A program made the position numbers and the translations under genes. A stretch of 5,447 bases of DNA, from contig CANBFZ010000146.1 of the NCBI GenBank assembly GCA_947367725.1, forward strand, positions 1 to 5,447. Direction: 5' to 3'. Every line of letters begins with the position of its first letter. Within the stretch, counting starts at the first letter, position 1. The notes under the pieces are model-generated. The model was not told the origin of the DNA. It was given only the letters and a program-made list of their open reading frames with translations, and did no database searches. Positions 1 to 5,371 of the stretch are shown in pieces. Source of the DNA: an uncultured Eubacterium sp. (GTDB taxonomy: Bacteria; Bacillota; Clostridia; Peptostreptococcales; Anaerovoracaceae).

Positions 1-1
1 G

Positions 2-943
2 CATACGGATGAAAGAGAGCGGGACTTATTGGATAGACCTGCCTGGGCGAAAGAATATGATTTTGACAAGCTGATGGAGATGTTTCGAGAAAGACTTGCC
101 GAGCAGACAGAAAAGCATGACGGAGGAAACTACTGGATTGGAACCGGCGGCACTTCTGCCATGGGTCATGGAGGTTATAACCCAGCGGGAATCCGCGTGG
201 GTGGATTCAGCCGGCACAAAACGGCAGTGAAAGTCGCAGGGGAGAGAAATTTCCGTGATTTTAGACAGGATCAGTCCCTAGATACCAGACAGTTTCAGAT
301 GGCACTGCGTAAGCTGCGTCAGTTTTCCACCAGAGTGGATACGGCAAAGACGGAATTGGATGTGGATGGAACCATTGACGCGACCTGCAACAACGCAGGA
401 CTTTTGAAACTGGTCTATGAGAAGCCGAGAAAAAATACAGTGAAACTTTTATTGCTGATGGATGGCGGCGGTTCTATGGCGCCTTATGCTAATTTATGTA
501 ATCAGCTCTTTCAGGCAGTGCATCAGTCGACCCATTTGAAGGATTTAAAAATTTATTATTTTCATAATTGTATCTATGACTATCTTTATACAAGTCCTCG
601 GTGTCAGCATGGAGAATGGGTGGAAACCGACTGGGTTTTCGGCAATCTGGACAGCGATTATAAAGTGATTTTGGTTGGCGATGCGGCCATGTCACCGTAT
701 GAACTGATGGCAAGAGGCGGTAACAATGATTGGAGCATGTATAACGAAGAGCCGGGGATTCTCTGGCTGCAGAAGTTCAGACAGCGGTATAAAAAATGTA
801 TCTGGCTCAATCCCATCAAAGAAGCGTGGTGGGATAGAACCTACGGCAGCAAGACCATTCAAATGATCAGACAGGTGTTTCCTATGTTTGAATTGACGCT
901 GGACGGACTGGATCAGGGAATCCAACGTTTGCTGGTGCGATAG
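2..943 (+). CDS. VWA-domain CoxE-like protein (COG3825 type), 5'-truncated by window edge
   Basis: The frame is open to the left edge, so about 313 C-terminal residues are visible. From memory the family runs to roughly 380-400 residues, so an N-terminal portion is probably missing. The TTG at 29 is an internal codon, since the family motif DLLDRP begins before it. Seen in order: an HDGGNYWIGTGGTS...GHGGYNP signature (about 116-185), a von Willebrand A domain opening with a hydrophobic strand and the MIDAS-like DGGGS at 461-475, then VGDAAMSPYE at 674-703 and WLNP near 803. These are hallmarks of the CoxE-like VWA family. Its members are usually encoded beside a MoxR-type AAA+ ATPase and are thought to act with it in metal-cofactor insertion or protein-complex remodelling in the cytoplasm. 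The partner would lie upstream, outside the window. The MIDAS has Gly where canonical DxSxS has its first Ser, as I recall is usual in this family. No signal peptide or membrane segment is visible. The family call is solid; the exact role is unknown. Confidence 0.85.
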   Translation, partial: HTDERERDLLDRPAWAKEYDFDKLMEMFRERLAEQTEKHDGGNYWIGTGGTSAMGHGGYNPAGIRVGGFSRHKTAVKVAGERNFRDFRQDQSLDTRQFQMALRKLRQFSTRVDTAKTELDVDGTIDATCNNAGLLKLVYEKPRKNTVKLLLLMDGGGSMAPYANLCNQLFQAVHQSTHLKDLKIYYFHNCIYDYLYTSPRCQHGEWVETDWVFGNLDSDYKVILVGDAAMSPYELMARGGNNDWSMYNEEPGILWLQKFRQRYKKCIWLNPIKEAWWDRTYGSKTIQMIRQVFPMFELTLDGLDQGIQRLLVR

Positions 944-976
944 AGTTTTGCCTAACTGAAAAATATTGATATATAA

Positions 977-1009
977 AAACAGCCGCGCATTTTGGATGCG
1001 TGGCTGTTT
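977..1009. terminator. Bidirectional hairpin terminator between the VWA gene and lexA
   Basis: Arms 977-990 (AAACAGCCGCGCAT) and 996-1009 (ATGCGTGGCTGTTT) form a 14-bp stem around a 5-nt TTTGG loop. On the + transcript the only non-Watson-Crick pair is one G-U; on the - transcript the same position is an A-C mismatch. On + the stem is followed by TTTGGTTTCT, a weak U tract. On - it is followed by TTTTTATATAT, a better one. It lies between the stops of two convergent genes (943 and 1023), so it probably ends both transcripts. Confidence 0.8.
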
Positions 1010-1022
1010 GGTTTCTGATAGA

Positions 1023-1685
1023 TTAGCTAAAATATCTGAATACGCCTTTGACTTTGCCCAGCACCTTAACGTCCTGGACGATGATTGGGCTCATGGTGTC
1101 ATTCTCCGGCTGAAGTCTGACGTGACCGTTTTCCCGATAGAATGTCTTGACTGTAGCCTCACTTTCGAATCCGTCAATCATGGCAACGACGATTTCGCCG
1201 TTTCTGGCAGTATTCTGCTGTTCTACTAGAATCAAATCTCCATCCATGATGCCGACGTTGATCATACTTTCGCCGCAGACTCTGAGCATGAAGTTGGAGC
1301 CTTTGGCATACTGGGCGGGAATCGGGAATGTTTCTTCGATATTCTGTTCGGCTAAAATTGGAATGCCAGCGGCGACGCGACCGACGACAGGCACATCGAT
1401 GATGTCTTCTCTGTGGAAGTCTTCCGCGTAGGAAGGCGCTGTGGTAAAGTCAGAATCCACCGTTTCCCGTTCCATATCTACTACCATCAGTGCCCGTGGT
1501 TTGGATGGGTCTTTCTTGAGATAACCCTGTTTGACCAGGCTGGCGATATCCTTATGTGCAGTAGATGTGGACTTGATCTGCAGTGCGCTGCAGATTTCTC
1601 TGACGGTTGGAGGGTAGCCTTTGGTTCGGATTTCGTCTTTCATAAAATCTAAAATCTTCTGTTCGCGTTCCTTCAACTGGTTCAT
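1023..1685 (-). CDS. lexA: LexA, SOS-response repressor with self-cleaving S24 protease domain
   Basis: The 220-residue product is a transcriptional repressor of DNA-damage genes, inactivated when RecA filaments stimulate its autocleavage. The N-terminal winged helix (about 1-66) contains GYPPTVREICSAL followed by a recognition helix with STSTAHKDI. An acidic linker (about 70-97) leads to the S24 domain. The cleavage site is Ala106-Gly107 in VAAGIP; the catalytic serine is Ser140 in CGESM, followed by GIMDGD; the catalytic lysine is Lys180 in ATVK. All expected active-site residues are present. Bacillus LexA is about 205 residues, and the extra length sits in the linker. I chose the ATG at 1685 because AAGGAGG lies 5 nt upstream. 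An in-frame ATG at 1745 would place translation upstream of the predicted transcription start. The gene has its own promoter and operator, so it is probably autoregulated, and it looks monocistronic, ending at the shared terminator. Confidence 0.97.
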   Translation of the reverse strand: MNQLKEREQKILDFMKDEIRTKGYPPTVREICSALQIKSTSTAHKDIASLVKQGYLKKDPSKPRALMVVDMERETVDSDFTTAPSYAEDFHREDIIDVPVVGRVAAGIPILAEQNIEETFPIPAQYAKGSNFMLRVCGESMINVGIMDGDLILVEQQNTARNGEIVVAMIDGFESEATVKTFYRENGHVRLQPENDTMSPIIVQDVKVLGKVKGVFRYFS

Positions 1686-1690
1686 AATGC

Positions 1691-1697
1691 CCTCCTT
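1691..1697 (-). promoter_or_regulatory. lexA ribosome binding site that fixes the start
   Basis: On the minus strand AAGGAGG stands 5 nt before the ATG at 1685. No comparable site precedes the alternative ATG 60 nt further upstream, so the shorter 220-residue protein is preferred. Confidence 0.9.
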
Positions 1698-1724
1698 ATT
1701 TTGCAACGACTGTGCTTTGTTCGT

Positions 1725-1753
1725 AGTATAACATAAAACGAACAAAAAGTAAA
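1725..1753 (-). promoter_or_regulatory. lexA sigma-70-type promoter
   Basis: On the minus strand a -35 element TTTACT (1748-1753) and a -10 element TATACT (1725-1730) are 17 bp apart. A TG one base before the -10 makes it an extended -10. Predicted transcription starts near 1718, leaving a leader of about 30 nt with the ribosome binding site. The upstream edge of the -35 overlaps the LexA operator, which fits repression by blocking RNA polymerase. Confidence 0.75.
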
Positions 1754-1762
1754 CATTTGTTC
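1751..1762. promoter_or_regulatory. LexA operator (SOS box) at the lexA -35 element
   Basis: On the minus strand the site reads GAACAAATGTTT. This matches the Gram-positive LexA pattern GAAC-N4-GTTC with a single change in the right half, and matches the GAAC-N4-GTTT variant seen in clostridia exactly. It overlaps the -35 of lexA. Further CGAAC/GTTCG half-sites lie at 1739-1743 and 1719-1723 on either side of the -10. They are listed as half-sites only, because neither has a good second arm at the right spacing. Confidence 0.8.
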
Positions 1763-1857
1763 ACGAATATTTCGTAGAAATTGAAACGAATTATAGTAAT
1801 CAATACAAGCCTTTTGGCATTTGCCAGATGCTTTCACCATAAAGAACCTTTTCGCAG

Positions 1858-1874
1858 TGCAAAATTATTTTGCA
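1858..1874. repeat. 17-nt perfect palindrome, candidate operator for the AEC permease gene
   Basis: TGCAAAATTATTTTGCA has 8-bp perfect arms around one central base. Its right end overlaps the -35 hexamer (1870-1875) of the predicted permease promoter, the usual place for a repressor operator. The binding protein is unknown. A weaker dyad, TGGCA-TT-TGCCA, lies 32 nt upstream at 1815-1826. Being AT-rich, the palindrome could be partly chance, but both its length and its position speak for function. Confidence 0.45.
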
Positions 1875-1898
1875 ATTCTTCACATTCGGTGATAGAAT
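1870..1898 (+). promoter_or_regulatory. Sigma-70-type promoter for the AEC permease gene
   Basis: TTGCAA (1870-1875) and TAGAAT (1893-1898) are spaced 17 bp apart, matching consensus at 4/6 and 5/6 positions. Transcription would start near 1905 and give a leader of about 54 nt. The leader includes a small 5-bp hairpin (1910-1923) and ends in the ribosome binding site AAGGGAG (1947-1953), 5 nt before the ATG. The hairpin has no U tract and is too small to call an attenuator. Confidence 0.6.
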
Positions 1899-1958
1899 GA
1901 AAAGCGCCTGCTGCTTATGCAGCGATACTGAAAAAGAAGATACAATAAGGGAGCATTT

Positions 1959-2876
1959 ATGATTATCGTTACTGTTTGCAAACTGCTGCTGGCGCTTGCG
2001 GTCGGCTATTATTTGAACAAAAAAGAGATATTTACCAAAGAGGTCAATCAAAAGCTTTGCACCTTTGTCATCGATGTTTGTCTGCCGCTGGTGATTCTTA
2101 CTTCTCTCAGTGAGGCGGACGGCGCCATGGGCAAAGGACTTTTGATTCGATTTGTTCTGGTCGGCGGTGTTTTTTACTGTCTGCTTCCGTTTATTGCAAA
2201 GGGAATCAATGTGCTGACAAGAATTCCAAAGGAAGACAGACCTGTCTATGAACAGTTTTATATCTTTGGAAATACGATGTATATGGGATATCCTGTGACA
2301 GCGTCTCTTTACGGCAGTGGCTGTATTTTTCAACTGAGTATTTTTCATCTGGGATTTGACATTTTATACTATACTTATGCTAGATGGCAGATTTGCAAAG
2401 GCGCTGGTACGACAAAGGGAAAACTCTCTGTGCAGGAACTTTTGAACCCCGGTACAGTCGCTTCTCTTTTGGCGCTTGTTATGTTCTTTGGCGGTGTGAA
2501 GCTGCCCGACGGTGCAGCGGAGGTTTGCAATTTCATTGGAGAAATGGCATCTCCGCTTTCCATGGTGGTCATTGGCGCAGGCATTGGTACCTATTCTATC
2601 AAAAGTGTTTTTTCCTGTGATAGGAAGCTGTATTTGGTTGCTGCCATTCGTCTCTTACTCTTTCCCGCGGTGGTTTACGTTGTGATGACTTTCCTCGGTT
2701 TTGATGGAGTCCTTCGAGGCGCTGCGGTCATTTCTCTGGGGATGCCTGTTGCGGCAATGGTTTCTATGGGTTGTACGGAACAGGGCTATAAAGAAGAATT
2801 GGCGTCTGCCGGCGTGATTCTGACAACTTTGCTGTCACTACCGATGATACCAGTGCTGCTGACGTTAATGGGCTGA
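1959..2876 (+). CDS. AEC-family (auxin efflux carrier-like) permease
   Basis: The 305-residue integral membrane protein is close to the usual 300-320 of bacterial AEC transporters (TC 2.A.69). About ten hydrophobic segments can be drawn, near residues 1-20, 34-52, 62-82, 98-117, 120-143, 164-180, 195-213, 224-244, 252-272 and 283-303. The longest polar loop (about 144-160) lies between the two five-helix halves. Family-like motifs are FGNTMYMGYPV (103-113) in the first half and MASPLSMVVIGAGIG (196-210) in the second. Bacterial members studied so far move organic acids such as malate or malonate by secondary transport; the substrate here cannot be told. The start is supported by AAGGGAG 5 nt upstream. 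The gene is transcribed away from lexA and converges on the sigma-54 activator gene, with only 4 nt between the stops and no clear terminator. It has its own promoter, so it is not part of the divergent sigma-54 operon. Confidence 0.9.
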   Translation: MIIVTVCKLLLALAVGYYLNKKEIFTKEVNQKLCTFVIDVCLPLVILTSLSEADGAMGKGLLIRFVLVGGVFYCLLPFIAKGINVLTRIPKEDRPVYEQFYIFGNTMYMGYPVTASLYGSGCIFQLSIFHLGFDILYYTYARWQICKGAGTTKGKLSVQELLNPGTVASLLALVMFFGGVKLPDGAAEVCNFIGEMASPLSMVVIGAGIGTYSIKSVFSCDRKLYLVAAIRLLLFPAVVYVVMTFLGFDGVLRGAAVISLGMPVAAMVSMGCTEQGYKEELASAGVILTTLLSLPMIPVLLTLMG

Positions 2877-2880
2877 GGAT

Positions 2881-4245
2881 TTATTTCAAACCCAGACTGG
2901 TCAGCTTGTAGTTGAGTGCCTGTTTTGTCATTCCCAACGCTTTGGCGGCTTCGGTTTTGGTCGGATAATTAGACATTGTTTTTTGCAGAAGCTGACGTTC
3001 AAAGGCAGCTAGCTGTGCTTGATAGGGCGCAGAAGTTTCGCTGTCAGGCACAGGCGTTTCGTTTGGACGGGGCTGCATATAGGAGGGCAAGTCATCCGCA
3101 GTGATAAAAGCACTGTCTGCGATAGCAAAGGCGCCTTCCAGCATATTGCGCAGTTCACGAACGTTGCCGGGCCAGTCGTGTGCATGGAAAAGCTGTAAAG
3201 CATCTTCCGCAAGAGCACGGATATTTTTGTTAAATTTTTTATTGAACTGGTCAATATAGAACGCCGTCAGATGGTCGAGATCCCCCTGACGGTCTTTTAA
3301 TTGGGGCAGTTTGAAAGTAATGACATTGAGTCTATAAAACAGATCGCTGCGCAGACGTCCTGCTGCAATTGCCGCAAAGGGCGCCTCGTTGATGGCAGCA
3401 ATGATGCGAACATCGACATGGATTGGCTGATGGCCGCCAAGATGAAGCACCGATTTTTCTTCGATGGCTTTTAATAGTTTTGACTGCAGCGCAATATCTA
3501 GGGAGTTGATTTCGTCGAGAAACAGCGTGCCCTGATCTGCAAGCTCGATGAGTCCTTTTCGGGAAATAGCGCCGGTGTAGCTACCCTTTTCTGTGCCAAA
3601 TAGGGTGCTTTCTAGGAGGTTGGTAGGGATTGCAGAACAGTTCAGGGAGATAAAGGGCATGGGTGCACGGTTGCTGGAGTAGTGCAAAGCTTGTGCAACT
3701 AGTTCCTTGCCTGTACCGGTGCTGCCTTCAATCAGCACGGATGAATCCATATTACGTACTTTTATAATCTTCTGTTTTAGCTTTTTCATATCCGGGTCGA
3801 TGGTAATAATATCATCGATTGTGTAGTTTTCGGCGCCTTTGCTTCGCCTGCTGGAAAAATCCTGTACGCTGATATATTCGCGTTTGTATTCGTTGCCGAT
3901 AAATTTAAGTGCCAGCGCAGCGCCAATGAGTTTTTTCTTATGATATAGCGGAAATACGCTGCTATAGCCTTTTACGTGGTCGCCTTTATAGGTGATACCG
4001 TTTTCTTCATAGCCAATGATCGGTTGACCTGTCTTTACAACACTGTATACTTCGCTATTTTCTTCGCTGGCAGATGGGAAAATTTCAAAGAGATGTTTGC
4101 CGATGATTTCGTCGGCAGTAAAACTGTAAGTATCTGGATTGGTGATTTCACAATATCTGCAGATACAATCTGTATCAAAAATGGTAAGTTCATCGAAAAA
4201 ATTCTGCATTTGAAAGACAGAACGAGCGATTTCTTCGTAACGCAT
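2881..4245 (-). CDS. PAS-AAA+-Fis sigma-54-dependent transcriptional activator (one-component)
   Basis: The 454-residue bacterial enhancer-binding protein opens sigma-54 promoters by ATP hydrolysis. A PAS-like sensor (about 10-120) replaces a phosphorylated receiver domain, so it probably senses a ligand directly. The AAA+ domain (about 141-390) shows Walker A GSTGTGKE (174-181), the sigma-54 contact loop as GSYTGA (221-226) instead of GAFTGA, Walker B LFLDEIN (241-247), arginine-finger region GRLRSDLFYRLNV (296-308) and sensor II WPGNVREL (358-365). The sensor I segment reads AAIN (283-286) rather than the commoner AATN. A Fis-type helix-turn-helix ends the protein (about 415-454, with TKTEAAKALGMTKQALNYKL). 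The architecture resembles RocR-like activators of amino-acid catabolism, but the ligand is unknown. GGAGG 8 nt upstream supports the ATG. The gene is divergent from a sigma-54 promoter 115 nt from its start codon, which makes the hydrolase-transporter operon its most likely target. Confidence 0.95.
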   Translation of the reverse strand: MRYEEIARSVFQMQNFFDELTIFDTDCICRYCEITNPDTYSFTADEIIGKHLFEIFPSASEENSEVYSVVKTGQPIIGYEENGITYKGDHVKGYSSVFPLYHKKKLIGAALALKFIGNEYKREYISVQDFSSRRSKGAENYTIDDIITIDPDMKKLKQKIIKVRNMDSSVLIEGSTGTGKELVAQALHYSSNRAPMPFISLNCSAIPTNLLESTLFGTEKGSYTGAISRKGLIELADQGTLFLDEINSLDIALQSKLLKAIEEKSVLHLGGHQPIHVDVRIIAAINEAPFAAIAAGRLRSDLFYRLNVITFKLPQLKDRQGDLDHLTAFYIDQFNKKFNKNIRALAEDALQLFHAHDWPGNVRELRNMLEGAFAIADSAFITADDLPSYMQPRPNETPVPDSETSAPYQAQLAAFERQLLQKTMSNYPTKTEAAKALGMTKQALNYKLTSLGLK

Positions 4246-4289
4246 ATCAGTAACCTCCGATTCGATTGAGAGTAAAAAAATATATTACT

Positions 4290-4318
4290 ATTATAAAGAA
4301 AATTGATACGAAAGTAAA
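4290..4318 (-). promoter_or_regulatory. Sigma-70-type promoter of the sigma-54 activator gene
   Basis: On the minus strand TTTACT (4313-4318) and a perfect TATAAT (4290-4295) are 17 bp apart. Transcription would start near 4283, with a leader of about 38 nt holding GGAGG at 4254-4258. Housekeeping transcription of the activator is the usual arrangement. A loose dyad, AGTAA-N9-TTACT (4271-4289), covers the region just after the -10 and might be a control site. Confidence 0.7.
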
Positions 4319-4330
4319 CGGATATCTCAA
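4303..4330. promoter_or_regulatory. Candidate upstream activator sequence (imperfect inverted repeat)
   Basis: TTGATA (4303-4308) faces TATCTCAA (4323-4330), an imperfect inverted repeat centred near 4316. That is about 70 bp upstream of the predicted sigma-54 start, the side and distance where enhancer-binding proteins bind. It overlaps the activator's own -35, so binding could also limit the activator's synthesis. A TTGAGA copy at 4266-4271 repeats one half. Arms are short and the DNA is AT-rich, so this is only a suggestion. Confidence 0.25.
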
Positions 4331-4359
4331 GATTATGGCTGAAAATACTGACTTTTTGT

Positions 4360-4376
4360 TTGGCACGGAATTTGCT
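4360..4376 (+). promoter_or_regulatory. Sigma-54 (-24/-12) promoter of the hydrolase-transporter operon
   Basis: The site reads TTGGCACG-N4-TTGCT, matching the sigma-54 consensus at every specified position. The key GG (4362-4363) and GC (4374-4375) are exactly 10 bp apart. Transcription should start near 4387, giving a leader of about 37 nt. With an enhancer-binding protein encoded divergently next to it, assignment of regulator to promoter is strong. Confidence 0.93.
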
Positions 4377-4389
4377 TTATATTATAGTA

Positions 4390-4399
4390 ACGATATCGT
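4390..4399. repeat. 10-bp perfect palindrome in the hydrolase leader
   Basis: ACGATATCGT lies just downstream of the predicted sigma-54 start and 12 nt before the ribosome binding site AAAGGAG (4411-centred). A related sequence, ACGGATATC, occurs at 4318-4326 within the candidate activator site. It could be a second regulator's operator or chance. Confidence 0.3.
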
Positions 4400-4423
4400 A
4401 AACCAGCGAAAGGAGATCATAGC

Positions 4424-5356
4424 ATGAAGTGGAAAGATATGCCCAGGCGGGCATATTACGAGAAATACGAGAGCATGGATGTAAAAAATGATGGAGACTG
4501 GTATGAGGTTTATCGCCTGCCTAAGAACGTGTATGCGATTGCGGAGCCGCGGCACTTTCAGGAGGTGAATTTCTTTCTGATTGTAGGAACAGACAGGGCG
4601 GTATTATTTGATACCGGTATGGGAATCGTTCCTGTAAAGCCGCTGATTGATGAGCTTTATCAAGGGGAAATGATTGCTGTAAATAGTCATTTTCACTTTG
4701 ATCATATTGGAAGCAATCATATTTTTGAACCAGTTAACAGTTGTGTGGATTCTTATGTGTCTGGGATTGCAAAAAGAGGACTGACTTGTGCAGATGTAGG
4801 TGCGCAGATGGATGAAGATATGTTTAAAGGCGGCTATCCGCAAGGTTTTGCACCGGATCAATATGTAGTGCTGCCGTATCAGGTAAAAGCTGTCAAGGAG
4901 GGGCACATCTTTGATTTAGGAAATCGCAAACTGCGCGTTCTGCATACACCGGGGCACAGTTTTGATTCTCTTATGCTGTATGATGAAGATAATAAAATTC
5001 TTTTTACAGGAGATATGTTCTATATGGGTGCATTGTACGCACACTTTCATTGTGAGCAGTTTGGCTGTTCGGACATATCTATGTATTGGCAGACAATGGA
5101 TAGACTCAGCAGAGAGATTCCAGAAGATGTGCAGCTTTACTGCTCCCATAACGATTTTATTGCACCTGCAGCAAAGCTCAGAGAGACTGCAGAAGTGCTC
5201 CGTACGGTGATAGAAAAGGAATCTATATCGGATGGAGAAAAAGGCGTCGGCAAAGGGCATCAGTATCTGGAGGAAGAAAGCATTTTGTGTGAGAAAAAGG
5301 GCGATGGATTTTCTGTCGTATATACCAATGAAAAGGTAAAGGAGAAAAAGAAATGA
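4424..5356 (+). CDS. Metallo-beta-lactamase-fold hydrolase
   Basis: The 310-residue cytoplasmic protein (no signal peptide) carries the full metal-binding set of the superfamily: HFHFDH (His89, His91, Asp93, His94), His178 in HTPGHS, Asp197 in FTGD and His242 in CSHND. It is therefore predicted to be an active di-metal, usually zinc, hydrolase. Glyoxalase II, lactonases and many uncharacterised hydrolases share this motif, and substrate cannot be inferred from it. A leader of about 45 residues precedes the first strand of the fold. Residues about 108-160 form an insert between the HxHxDH motif and the third histidine. The C-terminus is charged (EKVKEKKK). The ATG is supported by AAAGGAG 8 nt upstream. 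It is the first gene after the sigma-54 promoter and overlaps the next gene by 4 nt, so hydrolase and transporter are probably made together and act on the same substrate or its product. Confidence 0.92.
   Translation: MKWKDMPRRAYYEKYESMDVKNDGDWYEVYRLPKNVYAIAEPRHFQEVNFFLIVGTDRAVLFDTGMGIVPVKPLIDELYQGEMIAVNSHFHFDHIGSNHIFEPVNSCVDSYVSGIAKRGLTCADVGAQMDEDMFKGGYPQGFAPDQYVVLPYQVKAVKEGHIFDLGNRKLRVLHTPGHSFDSLMLYDEDNKILFTGDMFYMGALYAHFHCEQFGCSDISMYWQTMDRLSREIPEDVQLYCSHNDFIAPAAKLRETAEVLRTVIEKESISDGEKGVGKGHQYLEEESILCEKKGDGFSVVYTNEKVKEKKK
5338..5344 (+). promoter_or_regulatory. Ribosome binding site of the transporter gene, inside the hydrolase gene
   Basis: AAAGGAG stands 8 nt before the ATG at 5353, within the last codons of the hydrolase gene. 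With the ATGA stop-start overlap it supports both translational coupling and independent initiation at this start. Confidence 0.8.
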
Positions 5357-5371
5357 ACGAGAAAAAGAAAT
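5342..5371 (+). repeat. Direct repeat across the hydrolase-transporter junction
   Basis: GAGAAAAAGAAAT occurs at 5342-5354 and again at 5359-5371, a perfect 13-nt copy with a 17-nt period. The first copy is read as EKKK plus stop in the hydrolase frame, the second as EKKK near the start of the transporter. It is purine-rich and lies over the stop-start overlap. Confidence 0.7.

Noticed and set aside
29..31. TTG at 29 as the true start of the VWA gene
   Set aside because: The frame is open to the edge, residues before it fit the family's DLLDRP motif, and the family is longer. The gene is truncated by the window.
1686..1745. Longer LexA with 20 extra N-terminal residues (ATG at 1745)
   Set aside because: The extra stretch would cover the promoter -10 and predicted transcript start, has no good ribosome binding site, and is not LexA-like in sequence.
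1790..1799. 10-nt identity ATTATAGTAA with 4381-4390 as a shared regulatory element
   Set aside because: Short, AT-rich, and in different positions relative to the two promoters; chance is sufficient.
1814..1832. Second sigma-54-like site TTGGCA...TGCT upstream of the permease
   Set aside because: GG and GC are 12 bp apart instead of 10, and a better sigma-70-type promoter lies downstream.
1800..2348. Open frame of 182 codons on the minus strand
   Set aside because: It runs antisense through the permease gene, has low-complexity polar composition and no recognisable motif. It is a shadow frame.
2858..2905. GCTGAC/GTCAGC inverted repeat as a terminator between convergent genes
   Set aside because: Only 6 bp with a 36-nt loop, inside both coding ends and without a U tract.
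4357..4385. Sigma-70 promoter TTGTTT-N17-TATTAT over the sigma-54 site
   Set aside because: The -35 matches only 3 of 6 positions, the DNA is AT-rich, and the overlapping sigma-54 consensus is far stronger. At most it gives a basal level.
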